DNA from: Sinomonas susongensis | GTDB taxonomy: Bacteria; Actinomycetota; Actinomycetes; Actinomycetales; Micrococcaceae | Reading direction: 5' to 3' | Length of the DNA stretch: 64,000 bases | Assembly: GCF_005877005.1 (NCBI RefSeq) | Contig: NZ_SSNH01000001.1 | Coordinates: 62,001 to 126,000, forward strand | Shown: positions 16,246 to 24,968 of the stretch, one piece after another | Position numbering within the stretch: position 1 is the first letter of the stretch | Layout of the letters: every line of letters starts with the position of its first letter | The notes under the pieces: generated by a model | The model's database searches: none | The model's input: only the letters and a program-made list of their open reading frames with translations | Told to the model about the DNA's origin: nothing | Translations under genes and position numbers: made by a program

Positions 16246-17691
16246 CTACTTGCCGAGTTCTGCCCGGAGCTTGGCGCCGAGCCCGGCGTCCACGTTCGTC
16301 CAGTACTGGATCGCGCGCTCCTTGATGTCGGCGCGCTTCACGCCGCCCACCGCGCCGGCGATCGTCTCGAGGAAGCGGGCCCGGGCGGCGTCGTCGAACA
16401 CCTCGCGGTAGAGGATGCCCGGCTGCACGAAGTCGCCGTCCTCGGCGTGGAGGGAGTGCGCGGCGAGGGTCAGCTCGCCGTCGTTCTCCCAGCCGCCGCC
16501 CGGGTTGGCGGGCTCGATGGCGGCGGGACCGCCGAGCGAGTTCGGTGCGTACACCGGAGCCGCGGGGGAGTTGTAGTGGAAGCGGGCCGAGCCGTCCTGG
16601 CTGTAGTTGCGGACTTCGGTCTTGGGTGCGTTCACCGGAAGCTGGGCGTGGTTCGTGCCGACCCGGTAGCGGTGCGCGTCAGCGTAGGAGAAGATGCGCG
16701 CCTGCAGCATCTTGTCCGGCGACGCGGCGATCCCCGGCACGAAGTTCGACGGCGCGAACGCCGCCTGCTCGATCTGCGCGAAGTAGTTCTCCGGGTTCCG
16801 GTTGAGGGTCATCGTGCCGACCTTGATGAGGGGGTAGTCCTTCTTGGACCACGTCTTCGTGAGGTCGAACGGGTTGTACCGGTAGGTCTTGGCCTCCTCG
16901 TACGGCATGACCTGGACGAAGAGGTCCCAGCTCGGGAAGCTGCCCTCCTCGATGCTCTCGTAGAGGTCCTGGATGTAGTAGTCCGCGTTCTCGCCTGCGA
17001 TGCGCTCGGCCTCTTCGCCCGTGAGGTTCTCGACGCCCTGGTTCGTGTGGAAGTGGTACTTGACCCAGAAGCGCTCGCCCGCTGCATTGATCCACTGGTA
17101 CGTGTGCGAGCCGTAGCCCTGCATGTTGCGCCACGTCTTGGGGAGGCCGCGGTCGCCCATGAGCCACGTGACCTGATGGGCCGACTCGGGGGAGAGGGTC
17201 CAGAAGTCCCACTGCATGTCAGCATCGCGGAGGTGGCTGCCCGGGAGGCGCTTCTGGGAGTGGATGAAGTCGGGGAACTTGATGCCGTCGCGGATGAAGA
17301 AGACGGGGGTGTTGTTGCCGACGAGGTCGTAGTTGCCCTCGCTCGTGTAGAACTTGATGGCGAAGCCGCGCGGATCGCGCCACGTGTCGGGCGAGCCGTT
17401 CTCGCCGGCGACCGAGGAGAAGCGGATGAGCATCTCGGTCTCGGCGCCCGGCTGGAAGAGCGCCGCCTTCGTGTACCGGGAGACGTCCTCGGTGGTCTCG
17501 AAGACGCCGAACGCGCCGCCGCCCTTGGCGTGGACGACGCGTTCCGGGACGCGCTCGCGGTTGAACTGGGCGAGCTTCTCGACCAGGTAGTGGTCCGTGA
17601 GGATGATGGCGCCGTCGGGGCCCAGCGACTGTGCATGGGCGTCCGAAGTGACAGGGGCGCCGGACTGTGTCGTCGAGTAGTTGACCGTCAT
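16246..17691 (-). CDS. katA: monofunctional heme catalase
   Basis: The 481-residue protein is a small-subunit (clade 3-like) catalase that dismutates hydrogen peroxide. The distal histidine region [16 protein letters not shown], the [27 protein letters not shown] block and the heme tyrosine in [14 protein letters not shown] are complete, and the length is normal for the clade. ATG 17691 has an AAGGAG site. It lies 38 bp downstream of a Fur-family gene on the same strand, the arrangement of peroxide-sensing regulator plus catalase known from Streptomyces catR-catA and mycobacterial furA-katG, so co-transcription and peroxide induction are likely. Confidence 0.95.
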   Translation of the reverse strand: MTVNYSTTQSGAPVTSDAHAQSLGPDGAIILTDHYLVEKLAQFNRERVPERVVHAKGGGAFGVFETTEDVSRYTKAALFQPGAETEMLIRFSSVAGENGSPDTWRDPRGFAIKFYTSEGNYDLVGNNTPVFFIRDGIKFPDFIHSQKRLPGSHLRDADMQWDFWTLSPESAHQVTWLMGDRGLPKTWRNMQGYGSHTYQWINAAGERFWVKYHFHTNQGVENLTGEEAERIAGENADYYIQDLYESIEEGSFPSWDLFVQVMPYEEAKTYRYNPFDLTKTWSKKDYPLIKVGTMTLNRNPENYFAQIEQAAFAPSNFVPGIAASPDKMLQARIFSYADAHRYRVGTNHAQLPVNAPKTEVRNYSQDGSARFHYNSPAAPVYAPNSLGGPAAIEPANPGGGWENDGELTLAAHSLHAEDGDFVQPGILYREVFDDAARARFLETIAGAVGGVKRADIKERAIQYWTNVDAGLGAKLRAELGK

Positions 17692-17729
17692 GACTCTCCT
17701 TCTTTCCGCGCTCGTGCGCGGTCGGGGTT

Positions 17730-18224
17730 TCAGGTGGAGGGGAGGGTTTGAGGGGGCCCGGACGGAGGAGTGTGCTGCTTGGCAGCGCAGTCCGAGCAGA
17801 CGCCGACGTACGTAACATCGGCGATCATGATCGTCATACCGTGCGTCTCGCTCGGCGTGAGGCAGGGCGCGTGGCCCACGGCGCACTCGACATCCTCGAC
17901 GCGACCGCACACGGAGCAGATGGCGTGGTGGTGGTTGTCGCCGACGCGGGTCTCGTAGAGCGCGGGGGAGTGCGGAGGCTCGAAGCGGCGCAGCATCCCG
18001 AGGTCCGTGAGGTCGCCGAGGACTACGTATACGGACTGAGGCGTGAGCTCGGGAAGGTCTTCGCGGGCCATCGCGAGGATCGCGTCCGCCGAGGAATGCG
18101 GGTGGCGTTCGACGGCGTCGAGCACCGCGAGGCGCTGGCGCGTGACGCGCCTGCCGTGCTCGCGGAGGGCCGAAGACCAGACCGGGGCAGAAGCCCCGGG
18201 GCCGTTGCCGTGCGTGCGTTCCAT
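17730..18224 (-). CDS. Fur-family metalloregulator (PerR/CatR-like)
   Basis: The 164-residue protein has the Fur winged helix (about residues 17-85, with [23 protein letters not shown] and [23 protein letters not shown]) and the dimerisation domain with the metal motif [17 protein letters not shown] and a second CSDC pair at the end, giving two C-x2-C zinc ligands. In this family such proteins sense peroxide by histidine oxidation or sense iron; the catalase directly downstream favours a peroxide sensor. ATG 18224 is preceded on its strand by TTCAAT six bases upstream, suggesting a leaderless message. The AT-rich stretch before it probably contains the autoregulatory operator. Confidence 0.9.
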   Translation of the reverse strand: MERTHGNGPGASAPVWSSALREHGRRVTRQRLAVLDAVERHPHSSADAILAMAREDLPELTPQSVYVVLGDLTDLGMLRRFEPPHSPALYETRVGDNHHHAICSVCGRVEDVECAVGHAPCLTPSETHGMTIMIADVTYVGVCSDCAAKQHTPPSGPPQTLPST

Positions 18225-18227
18225 GAC

Positions 18228-18272
18228 CTCATTGAATCATTTATTTTGAGGAAGTCACAATAAGGGGAGCCT
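18228..18272 (-). promoter_or_regulatory. AT-rich promoter/operator of the fur-katA operon
   Basis: The only markedly AT-rich stretch in this part (around 18231-18262) precedes the Fur gene. It includes TTCAAT as -10 and TTGTGA as a possible -35, with imperfect inverted AT-rich half-sites typical of Fur-family boxes. No exact published consensus is matched. Confidence 0.45.
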
Positions 18273-18380
18273 CACCTGAGCTTGACAGGAAGTGGCCCAA
18301 GTGTGACAGCTTCTGCACAGGAGCCGTGATTACGCTGGCTGCAATTGGACTTTGTGTTCCCCTCCGTGGAAGGAGCATCC

Positions 18381-19148
18381 GTGGACACAGCGATGGGCAC
18401 GACGGCGGCGCCCCGTGAGGCGCTCGGCGTCGCCGGTGGCTTCGTGCTCGACTGGGGCTATGCGCTCTGGCGGCAGGTGGCCTCCGTCGCCCGAGGGCGT
18501 GTCATGGTGACGACGGTCCACCCGCCGGAGGGCGAGCCGGGGGGCTCTCCCACCAGGAAGACGAAGGTCGACGTCGTCCTCATCCCCGGAATCTACGAGC
18601 CCGCGGGCTTCATGGACCCCCTCCGCCGCAGGCTCCAGGAAAGGGGACACCGCGTCGTCGTCCTACCCGAGCTCGGGTACAACCGACGGACCATTCCGGA
18701 GACCGCCGACGTCGCCGCGGCGAGGCTCCGCGAGCTCGGGATGAAGGACGCCGTCGTCATCGCCCACAGCAAGGGCGGTCTCGTGGGGAAGCTGCTCATG
18801 ACGGCCTACGCCCAGGACGGCCTCGTCGCGCGGATGCTGGCCGTCGGAACTCCGTTCGAGGGCGCGCGGTACTCGAGGTACGCGCCGACCAGGCCCCTCC
18901 GCTCCTTCTACCCGGGCCACCCCGTTCTGGGCTCGCTCGCGAAGAACCTCGAGGTGAACGCCCGCATCGTCTCGGTCGGCGCCCGCGTCGACCCGCTCGT
19001 CGGGCGCTCGACCCGGCTCGAAGGCGGGAGCAATATCGTGCTCCCGGTCACCGGGCACTTCCGGATCCTCGAGAGCCCGGAGTTCATGGCGGTGGTCGAC
19101 GGATTCCTCCGGGACGAACTTGGCGGTTCCGGGGAGCAAGCAGGCTGA
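18381..19148 (+). CDS. alpha/beta-hydrolase, lipase-like
   Basis: The 255-residue protein has an alpha/beta-hydrolase core: strand VDVVLIPGIYEP with the oxyanion region, then the nucleophile elbow AHSKGG (a G-x-S-x-G variant with alanine first), an aspartate in VGARVDPLVG and the final histidine in VTGHF. This resembles triacylglycerol lipase/esterase-type proteins of Actinobacteria. GTG 18381 follows an AGGAG site (18371-18375). No signal peptide is evident, so a cytoplasmic enzyme is likely. HtpX starts 29 bp downstream, so the two may be co-transcribed. Substrate unknown. Confidence 0.78.
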   Translation: MDTAMGTTAAPREALGVAGGFVLDWGYALWRQVASVARGRVMVTTVHPPEGEPGGSPTRKTKVDVVLIPGIYEPAGFMDPLRRRLQERGHRVVVLPELGYNRRTIPETADVAAARLRELGMKDAVVIAHSKGGLVGKLLMTAYAQDGLVARMLAVGTPFEGARYSRYAPTRPLRSFYPGHPVLGSLAKNLEVNARIVSVGARVDPLVGRSTRLEGGSNIVLPVTGHFRILESPEFMAVVDGFLRDELGGSGEQAG

Positions 19149-19177
19149 GTCGTTCGTTGAAGGTGCAGGAGGTTACT

Positions 19178-20056
19178 GTGCACAACCATCACAACGGGCT
19201 CAAGACTGCCGTCCTGTTCGGCGTCCTGTGGGCCGTGCTCCTCGGTATCGGGGGGCTTATCGGCGCGGGCACCCGCAGCGCCGCGCCGATCTGGCTCTTC
19301 GCGGCGATCGGCATCGCGACGACCGCGTACAGCTACTGGAACAGCGACAAGATCGCGCTCCGCTCGATGCAGGCCTATCCGGTCAGCGAAGCGGAGGCCC
19401 CCGGGCTGTACCAGATTGTCCGCGAACTCTCCCAGCGGGCCAACCAGCCCATGCCGCGGATCTACGTCTCACCCACCCAAGCGCCCAACGCGTTCGCGAC
19501 CGGGCGCAATCCACAGCATGCGGCGGTGTGCTGCACCGAGGGCATCCTCCAGATGCTCGACGCCCGCGAGCTGCGCGGTGTGCTCGGCCACGAGCTCATG
19601 CACGTCTACAACCGCGACATCCTCACCTCGTCGATAGCGGCCGCGGTGGCCGGGGTCATCACCTCGGTCGCGCAGTTCGCGATGTTCTTCGGCGGCGGGG
19701 ACAGCCGCAACCGCAACGCGAACCCCTTGGCCCTCCTCGCGCTCGCGCTCCTCGCGCCGTTCGCGGCGACGATGATCCAGCTCGCGATCTCGCGCACCCG
19801 CGAGTACGACGCCGACGAGGACGGTTCGCGCCTCACGGGCGACCCGCTCGGGCTCGCGTCCGCGCTCAGCAAGATCGAGGGCGGCGTGCGGCAGTACCCG
19901 CTCCCGCAGGACCAGTCCCTCGTGAACACCTCGCACCTCATGATCGCGAACCCGTTCAAGCGGGGCGGCGGCGTGGCCAACATGTTCTCGACCCACCCTC
20001 CCATGAAGGAGCGCATCGGCCGCCTCGAGAGCATGGCGGGACGCCTGGAGCGCTGA
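19178..20056 (+). CDS. htpX: HtpX-like membrane zinc metalloprotease
   Basis: This 292-residue M48 protease has four hydrophobic spans (around residues 10-32, 37-55, about 150-175 and 185-205), the zinc motif HELMH at about residues 138-142 and the third ligand region TREYDADEDG. HtpX degrades damaged membrane proteins. GTG 19178 is preceded by CAGGAGG; a TTG at 19157 would add seven residues. In mycobacteria htpX is induced by envelope stress sigma factors, but no such promoter is obvious here. A stem-loop terminator follows. Confidence 0.93.
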   Translation: MHNHHNGLKTAVLFGVLWAVLLGIGGLIGAGTRSAAPIWLFAAIGIATTAYSYWNSDKIALRSMQAYPVSEAEAPGLYQIVRELSQRANQPMPRIYVSPTQAPNAFATGRNPQHAAVCCTEGILQMLDARELRGVLGHELMHVYNRDILTSSIAAAVAGVITSVAQFAMFFGGGDSRNRNANPLALLALALLAPFAATMIQLAISRTREYDADEDGSRLTGDPLGLASALSKIEGGVRQYPLPQDQSLVNTSHLMIANPFKRGGGVANMFSTHPPMKERIGRLESMAGRLER

Positions 20057-20099
20057 CCTCCCGGGGCCCCTGCCCCGGCACCCAGACCAGCAGCGGCAG

Positions 20100-20141
20100 G
20101 CCGCCGTCGTCGTGCGCACGTGAGGCGCGCACGACGGCGGC
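20100..20141 (+). terminator. stem-loop terminator after htpX
   Basis: Arms 20100-20110 and 20131-20141 pair over 11 bp, with a further GCGC/GCGC inner pairing. It lies immediately before the -10 of the next gene. Confidence 0.6.
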
Positions 20142-20147
20142 TAGGCT
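20142..20147 (+). promoter_or_regulatory. -10 element of leaderless MFS exporter gene
   Basis: TAGGCT at 20142-20147 is followed after 6 nt by the GTG start at 20154, so the transcript probably begins at the start codon. Confidence 0.5.
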
Positions 20148-20153
20148 GTCCCG

Positions 20154-21425
20154 GTGGGAAGTCTGCTGGCCGATGTAACGCCCCTGAGGGAGAGCCCGGA
20201 CTTCCGGCGCATGTGGACGGGGCAGCTCCTCAGCATCCTCGGAAGCCAGCTGACGCTCACCGCGGTGAGCCTCCAGGTCTACGACCTCACGCGGTCGAGC
20301 TTCGACGTCGGCGTGCTGGGACTCGTGGCGCTCGTCCCGCTCATCGCGGCAGGCCTCTACGGAGGCTCGATCGTGGACGCCCACGACCGGCGGATCGTCG
20401 CGATCGCCTCATCCGCGCTCCTCTGGGGCACGAGCGCCCTCATCGCCCTGCAGGCCTGGCTGCACGTGGGGAGCCTGGCGCTCATCTATGTGCTCATCGC
20501 GCTCCAGGCCCTCGGCTCCGGCATCAACATGCCCGCGAGGAGCAGCATCATCGCGCGGCTGATCCGGCCCGAGCTTCTCGTCGCGGCCAATTCCCTCAAC
20601 ATGATCACGTTCGGCCTCGGTGGCGCCGTCGGGCCGCTCCTCGCCGGCACGCTCGTCGCGAGCGTCGGGTACGGCTGGACCTACACGCTCGACGTCATGA
20701 GCTTCACGGTGGCCATGTGGGCCCTGTTCCGGCTCCCGCCCCTGCCCCCTGAGGGGGAGGTCCGGCGGGCCGGCCTCCGATCGGTGGCAGAGGGCTTCCA
20801 GTTCCTCGGGACGCGCCCCAACATCCGCATGACGTTCGTGATCGACCTCTGCGCGATGGTCTTCGCCATGCCACGCTCGCTCCTCCCCGCAGTCGCCGCT
20901 GTCTCGATCGGCGGTGGAGCCGCGACTGCCGGGGCCCTGCTCGGCGGAATCGCGGCCGGGACGTTCCTCGGAGGACTGTTCTCAGGGCCCGTGGGACGGC
21001 TGCGGTGGCAGGGCCGAGGCGTCCAGCTGGCCGTTGCAGGATGGGGGGCGAGCATCCTTGGGTTCGGCCTCGTCGTCCTGGGCGCGGGTCATAGCTCGCC
21101 GGGCGGGGCCACTTGGTGGCTCGTGCCTGCGCTCCTGTGCATGGTGGCGGCCGGGGCCGCCGACTCGGTCAGTGCGTCCCTCCGATCCACGATCCTGCAG
21201 GCCGCCACCCCCGACTCCATGCGGGGCCGGCTTCAGGGCGTGTTCACGGTCGTCGTCGCGGGTGGCCCCCGTCTCGGCGACGTTTTCGCAGGCGGGATGG
21301 CCGGCTGGGTCGGCGAGGGGTTCGCCGTCGTCGTCGGGGCCCTCGTGTGCCTCGCGCTCGTCGTCGTGCTCCGACTCGCCCAGCCTCGGTTCGCCGAGTA
21401 CGACGCCCTCAACCCGACGCCCTAG
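20154..21425 (+). CDS. MFS transporter, EntS/MFS_3-like exporter
   Basis: The 423-residue protein has about 12 hydrophobic helices. The opening LRESPDFRRMWTGQLLSILGSQLTLTAVSLQVYDLTRSSFDVG and the loop DAHDRRIVAIAS are typical of the EntS-like (MFS_3) exporters that expel siderophores or drugs. QALGSGINMPARSSIIARLI in the fourth/fifth helix region is also a family block. It is a single leaderless gene convergent with the following hydrolase. No siderophore synthesis gene is near, so the cargo is unknown. Confidence 0.83.
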   Translation: MGSLLADVTPLRESPDFRRMWTGQLLSILGSQLTLTAVSLQVYDLTRSSFDVGVLGLVALVPLIAAGLYGGSIVDAHDRRIVAIASSALLWGTSALIALQAWLHVGSLALIYVLIALQALGSGINMPARSSIIARLIRPELLVAANSLNMITFGLGGAVGPLLAGTLVASVGYGWTYTLDVMSFTVAMWALFRLPPLPPEGEVRRAGLRSVAEGFQFLGTRPNIRMTFVIDLCAMVFAMPRSLLPAVAAVSIGGGAATAGALLGGIAAGTFLGGLFSGPVGRLRWQGRGVQLAVAGWGASILGFGLVVLGAGHSSPGGATWWLVPALLCMVAAGAADSVSASLRSTILQAATPDSMRGRLQGVFTVVVAGGPRLGDVFAGGMAGWVGEGFAVVVGALVCLALVVVLRLAQPRFAEYDALNPTP

Positions 21426-21452
21426 CCGGCCCCGCCCCGCCCTGGTCGGCCC

Positions 21453-22235
21453 CTAGCTTGCAGGCAGCCGGGACGCGAAGTCCACGACGGCAGCCGTGAG
21501 GAGGTCCGCCGAGACGTCATGGGTCTGCCCGTCGAGGCTGCCGTACGCCGACCCGGGGATCGCGGCTGCAGCGGCCTTCGCCCCGTCCTGCAGCATCTTC
21601 GGGCTCGCGCCGCCGGACAGCACGAGCGCGGGGACGCTGATCGTGCCGAAGACGTCTGCGGGGATGGGGCCGCCGAGAGCTGCGTCGTCGTAGGCGAGGG
21701 TCGGGGCGAGGCGGACGCCCCGGGGCCAGTACGGGGACTGGCGCATCCCCGCGATCGCCTCGGCGGGAAGGCCGACCCGCTCGAGGAAGAGGGTGAAGGC
21801 CCCGTCGTGGTCGCCGTCGTCGATGCGCTTTTTGAGCTCGAGCGTGTACGCAGCGGCTGCAGCGATGCCCTGCTCGTCGGTCGGGTACGGCGGCTCCCAC
21901 ATGACGAGTGCGCGGACTGGCAGACTCGCGGCGGCACGCGCCGCGAGGGCCGCCCCCGACGAGAAGCCCACGAGGACCGGGGGAGCCCCGGCGACGTCGA
22001 GCAGGGCCGCGATGTCGTCGATTTCGCGTTCGACCGCGAACGGCAGTGTGTCGGTGCTGTCGCCGCGCCCGCGGCGGTCGTAGTTGAGGACGTCGAAGTG
22101 CTCGGCGAGTGCGCTGGCGAGGGCCGCGTCCGCCTGGCGGTCGCTCGACGCGCCCGAGACGACGATGAGGGGTTCACCTCGGCCCGACCGATCGAAGGCG
22201 ATGACAGTTCCGTCCTGAGAGGTCACGGTTTCCAT
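21453..22235 (-). CDS. alpha/beta-fold hydrolase
   Basis: The 260-residue protein is a typical alpha/beta hydrolase: GEPLIVVSGASSDRQAD oxyanion segment, NYDRRGRGDS, nucleophile elbow GFSSGAA (G-x-S-x-G), an acidic residue in the VPALVLSGGASP region and His in LDGQTHDVSADLL. It resembles small non-secreted esterase-like hydrolases. Start is ATG 22235 (METVTSQDG); GTG 22244 would add three residues. It stands alone, convergent with the upstream exporter. Confidence 0.82.
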   Translation of the reverse strand: METVTSQDGTVIAFDRSGRGEPLIVVSGASSDRQADAALASALAEHFDVLNYDRRGRGDSTDTLPFAVEREIDDIAALLDVAGAPPVLVGFSSGAALAARAAASLPVRALVMWEPPYPTDEQGIAAAAAYTLELKKRIDDGDHDGAFTLFLERVGLPAEAIAGMRQSPYWPRGVRLAPTLAYDDAALGGPIPADVFGTISVPALVLSGGASPKMLQDGAKAAAAAIPGSAYGSLDGQTHDVSADLLTAAVVDFASRLPAS

Positions 22236-22353
22236 GGGCTTCACCGTAGGACGCGAACCACGATCGGGAAATGCTTGCGCGCGTCGGTTCTCGGTGAAAA
22301 GCTGCCTTTTACATCTGGATTATTGCCGTTCCGGCACTGGGTTTGGGGGGACC

Positions 22354-23286
22354 GTGGGGACCAAGGATGCTTCGAAGCTGCTCGGCGTTGCTGCAGCAGC
22401 ACTGACGTTGGCTCTGGCGGGGTGCGGGGGAACGCCGGTGTCGAGCGCGGGCGGCGTGTCGTCGTTCGCTCCGTCGTCCTCGGCGACGGCATCGCCGAGG
22501 ACCTCTCCGTCCGCAACCGGCACGCCTTTCGTGACGCCGACGGCGACACCGACGACGGCGGCGGCTCCGGCGTCGTCAGCCCCGCCCTACGCCGGCGCGG
22601 CGCTCGGCGGGACCTACGCCGCAGCCGTTGGAGGCGCAGGCATCCTCCCGGACGGCAGCGTGACCCCGGGCGCCACGAATCCCGCGGTGTCCCAGGGGGA
22701 CATCGGCACCACCATCTGTGTGTCCAACTGGACGACGACGGTGCGGCCGCCGTCGTCGTACACTTCCCAGCTCAAGCTGGACCAGCTGCGCGCAGGGTAC
22801 TCCTACAACGGCGATCTCAACCCCGCCGACTACGAAGAGGACCACCTCATCCCGCTCGAGCTCGGCGGCGCGCCCTCGGATGTGCACAACCTCTGGCCCG
22901 AGCCGTCGACGGCGGCGACCGGCGGCTCGAAGGCGAAGGACGAACTCGAGAACAAGCTGCACTCGCTGGTCTGCTCGGGGCAGCTCGCGCTGGCTTCCGC
23001 CCAGCAGGCCATCGCGTCCAACTGGTGGGATGCGTATGAGCAGTACGTTGCTCCAGCCGCTGCTCCTGCACCGGCGCCCGCGGCTCCGGCGCAGCCCGTG
23101 GCCCCGGCACCCGCACCCGCCGCTCCGGCGCAGCCCGATCCAGCACCGGCGGCACCCGCGCCTGCTCCTGTGGCCCCTGCCCCGGCAGGTGCCATGGCCA
23201 AGTGCAACGACGGCACCCTCTCGTACTCCGCGACCCACAGTGGAACCTGCTCCCACCACGGCGGCGTCGCGATCTGGTACAGATAG
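22354..23286 (+). CDS. lipoprotein with HNH-like (His-Asn) domain and C-terminal DUF3761
   Basis: This 310-residue protein starts at GTG 22354 (GGGGGGA upstream) with a signal peptide ending in the lipobox LAGC (about residues 21-24), so it should be lipid-anchored outside the cell. A Ser/Thr/Pro-rich stalk precedes a domain with EEDHLIPLELGG...NLWPEP (about 165-195), the pattern of HNH/His-Me-finger-like secreted proteins. A second Ala/Pro-rich linker leads to a C-terminal DUF3761 domain with C-N-D-G-T-L-S...C-S-H-H-G-G-V-A-I-W. A cell-surface nuclease is possible, but the full HNH catalytic set is not proven. Confidence 0.78.
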   Translation: MGTKDASKLLGVAAAALTLALAGCGGTPVSSAGGVSSFAPSSSATASPRTSPSATGTPFVTPTATPTTAAAPASSAPPYAGAALGGTYAAAVGGAGILPDGSVTPGATNPAVSQGDIGTTICVSNWTTTVRPPSSYTSQLKLDQLRAGYSYNGDLNPADYEEDHLIPLELGGAPSDVHNLWPEPSTAATGGSKAKDELENKLHSLVCSGQLALASAQQAIASNWWDAYEQYVAPAAAPAPAPAAPAQPVAPAPAPAAPAQPDPAPAAPAPAPVAPAPAGAMAKCNDGTLSYSATHSGTCSHHGGVAIWYR

Positions 23287-23304
23287 GCTCTGTGTCCCCC
23301 TATG

Positions 23305-23332
23305 GACAGAACGTTCTGTCTACCTGTAGCGT
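23305..23332 (+). promoter_or_regulatory. 16-bp palindrome and -10 element before a 76-residue gene
   Basis: GACAGAACGTTCTGTC at 23305-23320 is a perfect palindrome. TAGCGT at 23327-23332 then lies 7 nt before ATG 23340. The palindrome therefore covers the -35 region of a leaderless promoter and is a likely operator. It lacks the GAAC-N4-GTTC spacing of actinobacterial LexA sites. Confidence 0.55.
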
Positions 23333-23339
23333 CGCGTCC

Positions 23340-23570
23340 ATGGTTGAGGTGTTGGCGGCCGAGATGATGCCCGGGCCCCTGCTGCTGCAGGAGGACAGGG
23401 AGACGTTGGGCGAGCAGGTGGTCGGGATCCTGCGAGAGCTGCTCGAGGGTCCGGCACTCTGCGAAGCAGCCAAGGTCCGCCTCCGCCGCACGCTCGTGAA
23501 GCACCGCGGCCACCCCGAACGGGCCCTGCTCGAGCACCTGCGGTCGATGGGCGTCGAGCCGCCGGAATGA
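23340..23570 (+). CDS. small hypothetical protein, 76 residues
   Basis: I do not recognise this gene. It encodes an acidic-to-neutral, helix-rich 76-residue protein with repeated Leu/Glu heptad-like spacing (EDRETLGEQVVGILRELLEG) and a basic middle (AKVRLRRTLVKHRG). Third codon positions are almost all G or C, as in the surrounding genes, which supports real coding. ATG 23340 is set by a TAGCGT -10 element 7 nt upstream and a perfect 16-bp palindrome in the -35 region, so it is probably regulated. A strong terminator follows at 23630. Confidence 0.65.
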   Translation: MVEVLAAEMMPGPLLLQEDRETLGEQVVGILRELLEGPALCEAAKVRLRRTLVKHRGHPERALLEHLRSMGVEPPE

Positions 23571-23629
23571 CCGTCCTGGCTCTTGGTCGCGGGGTCGCGT
23601 CCCCGTAGCCGACTGCCCCCGGAACGCAC

Positions 23630-23657
23630 GAGGCCCCGGACCGAAGTCCGGGGCCTC
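23630..23657 (+). terminator. terminator stem-loop after the 76-residue gene
   Basis: A perfect 12-bp stem (23630-23641 with 23646-23657) is closed by the stable tetraloop CGAA. Confidence 0.8.
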
Positions 23658-23682
23658 ACCCATGCGAAGGGAAATAGGCGGC

Positions 23683-23738
23683 GATGCACCCGGCACAGGG
23701 CCTCGATTCTGAAGCCCTCGCACCGTACCGGGTGCATC
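23683..23738. other. unassigned two-tier hairpin between convergent genes
   Basis: Arms 23683-23693 and 23728-23738 pair perfectly over 11 bp (GATGCACCCGG with CCGGGTGCATC). Inside, AGGGC (23697-23701) pairs with GCCCT (23714-23718) around a 12-nt loop. It lies after a separate terminator and before the end of the convergent yajQ gene. It is not a tRNA or a known RNA that I recognise. Confidence 0.55.
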
Positions 23739-23891
23739 ACCTAGACGCGACGCGGAGTTCTGCCATCCGCGCACCTGACGAAGCTATCCAGCCAGACTGT
23801 GCTGCACCTATGCCGCGGCAATGAGCCGGCCCGGAGAACGGGCGGGCCTCACTCGCGGGGACCGTGCCCGCGGAGACGGTGCGGTCAGCGA

Positions 23892-24377
23892 TCAGCGGAA
23901 GTTGACGAACTGGAGGTCTGCGTCTTCGAATCCCTTGAGGAGGGCGATCGTGGCCTGGAGGTCGTCGCGCGACTTCGATGAGACGCGCAGCTCGTCCCCC
24001 TGGATCTGGGCCTTGACGCTCTTCGGCGCTTCGTCCCGGATGAGCTTCGAGATCTTCTTCGCGTGCTCCTGCGAGATGCCCTCCTTGATCGACGCCTCGA
24101 TCCGGTACTCCTTGCCCGAGGCGAACGGCTCGCCGGCGTCGAGGGACTTGAGGGAGATGCCGCGCTTGACGAGCTTGGACTGGAAGACGTCGAGGACTGC
24201 CTTCACGCGCTCCTCAGAATTGGCCTTCATGAGGATCTTCTCGCCGCTGTGGTCGATCTCCGCACCGACTCCCTTGAAGTCGTAGCGCTGCGCAATCTCC
24301 TTCTGCGACTGGTTGAGCGCGTTCGCGACCTCCTGCTTGTCGACCTTGCTCACGACGTCGAATGTCGAATCGGCCAT
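23892..24377 (-). CDS. YajQ family nucleotide-binding protein
   Basis: The 161-residue protein matches YajQ (UPF0234) along its length: [36 protein letters not shown] at the start, [45 protein letters not shown] in the second half and the ending DLQFVNFR. YajQ proteins bind nucleotides or RNA, and one Xanthomonas member binds cyclic di-GMP. ATG 24377 has a GGAGGC site and the family N terminus. The gene is monocistronic; function in Actinobacteria is unclear. Confidence 0.93.
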   Translation of the reverse strand: MADSTFDVVSKVDKQEVANALNQSQKEIAQRYDFKGVGAEIDHSGEKILMKANSEERVKAVLDVFQSKLVKRGISLKSLDAGEPFASGKEYRIEASIKEGISQEHAKKISKLIRDEAPKSVKAQIQGDELRVSSKSRDDLQATIALLKGFEDADLQFVNFR

Positions 24378-24555
24378 TGCTGCCTCCTGCACGTGGCTCG
24401 CCGCCTCCCGGCGGTTGAATCTGTCCGCGCCCAGCCTAGTTGCTCCCTGTGCGGGGGCGCTCGGCGTCACAGTTCACTCTTAGCCGAAGCCCAGCGGGAC
24501 CGGATGTTCGCACGGGAACGTTGAGTGGACGGAAGATCCCCCGAAGGGAGCAATC

Positions 24556-24840
24556 GTGGCACGGAAGTCCAACCCCGAGCGCGCGGCGAGGCGCTCGGCA
24601 GCCCGGGTCGTTGCGGACGGTGTGGCGGCCGCTGCAGGGGGAGTGGTCGCAGCGACCTTTGCCGCCGGCATCGTGATGTCGCCCGCACAGGCGCCCCAGG
24701 CTCGTCTCGGAGGCATCCACGAGGACCTTCAGCGAGCCGTTGCGCTTCAGCAGATCACGCCCGAACAGGCCGCTCTCTTCGAGGTCAAGCTCCAGCGGGA
24801 GATCCTCCGCGACACGTCCGACGACGAGTCGCCTGCCTGA
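24556..24840 (+). CDS. small hypothetical protein, 94 residues
   Basis: The 94-residue protein begins with a basic segment (MARKSNPERAARRSAARVV) followed by an alanine/glycine-rich hydrophobic stretch (about residues 20-42), then a soluble acidic tail with the short ITPEQAALFEVKLQREI helix. This could be a single-pass membrane or secreted protein, but the hydrophobic stretch is weak. GTG 24556 follows GGGAG. I do not recognise a family. Codon use matches neighbours. tRNA-Tyr follows about 130 bp downstream. Confidence 0.6.
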   Translation: MARKSNPERAARRSAARVVADGVAAAAGGVVAATFAAGIVMSPAQAPQARLGGIHEDLQRAVALQQITPEQAALFEVKLQREILRDTSDDESPA

Positions 24841-24886
24841 CGCTGGAGGGTGGCCGGGCGGTGCTACGACTGGGTCGGAGGGTCGA

Positions 24887-24916
24887 TTCGACTGGCGCCC
24901 CGATGTTCTGTAAGGT
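24887..24916 (+). promoter_or_regulatory. tRNA-Tyr promoter
   Basis: TTCGAC (24887-24892) and TAAGGT (24911-24916) are separated by 18 bp and would start transcription about 45 nt before the tRNA. Confidence 0.4.
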
Positions 24917-24968
24917 TGTCTTGCTCGCTCAGCGGAACGTTGCCCAGGCTCGTTCTGATGGCGTGCTC

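Noticed and set aside
23305-23320. LexA (SOS) box
   Set aside because: The site GACAGAACGTTCTGTC has GAAC and GTTC without the four intervening bases required for actinobacterial LexA binding.
23683-23738. tRNA gene
   Set aside because: The hairpin lacks D and T arms, a 7-bp anticodon loop and an acceptor with discriminator; it is a simple two-tier stem.
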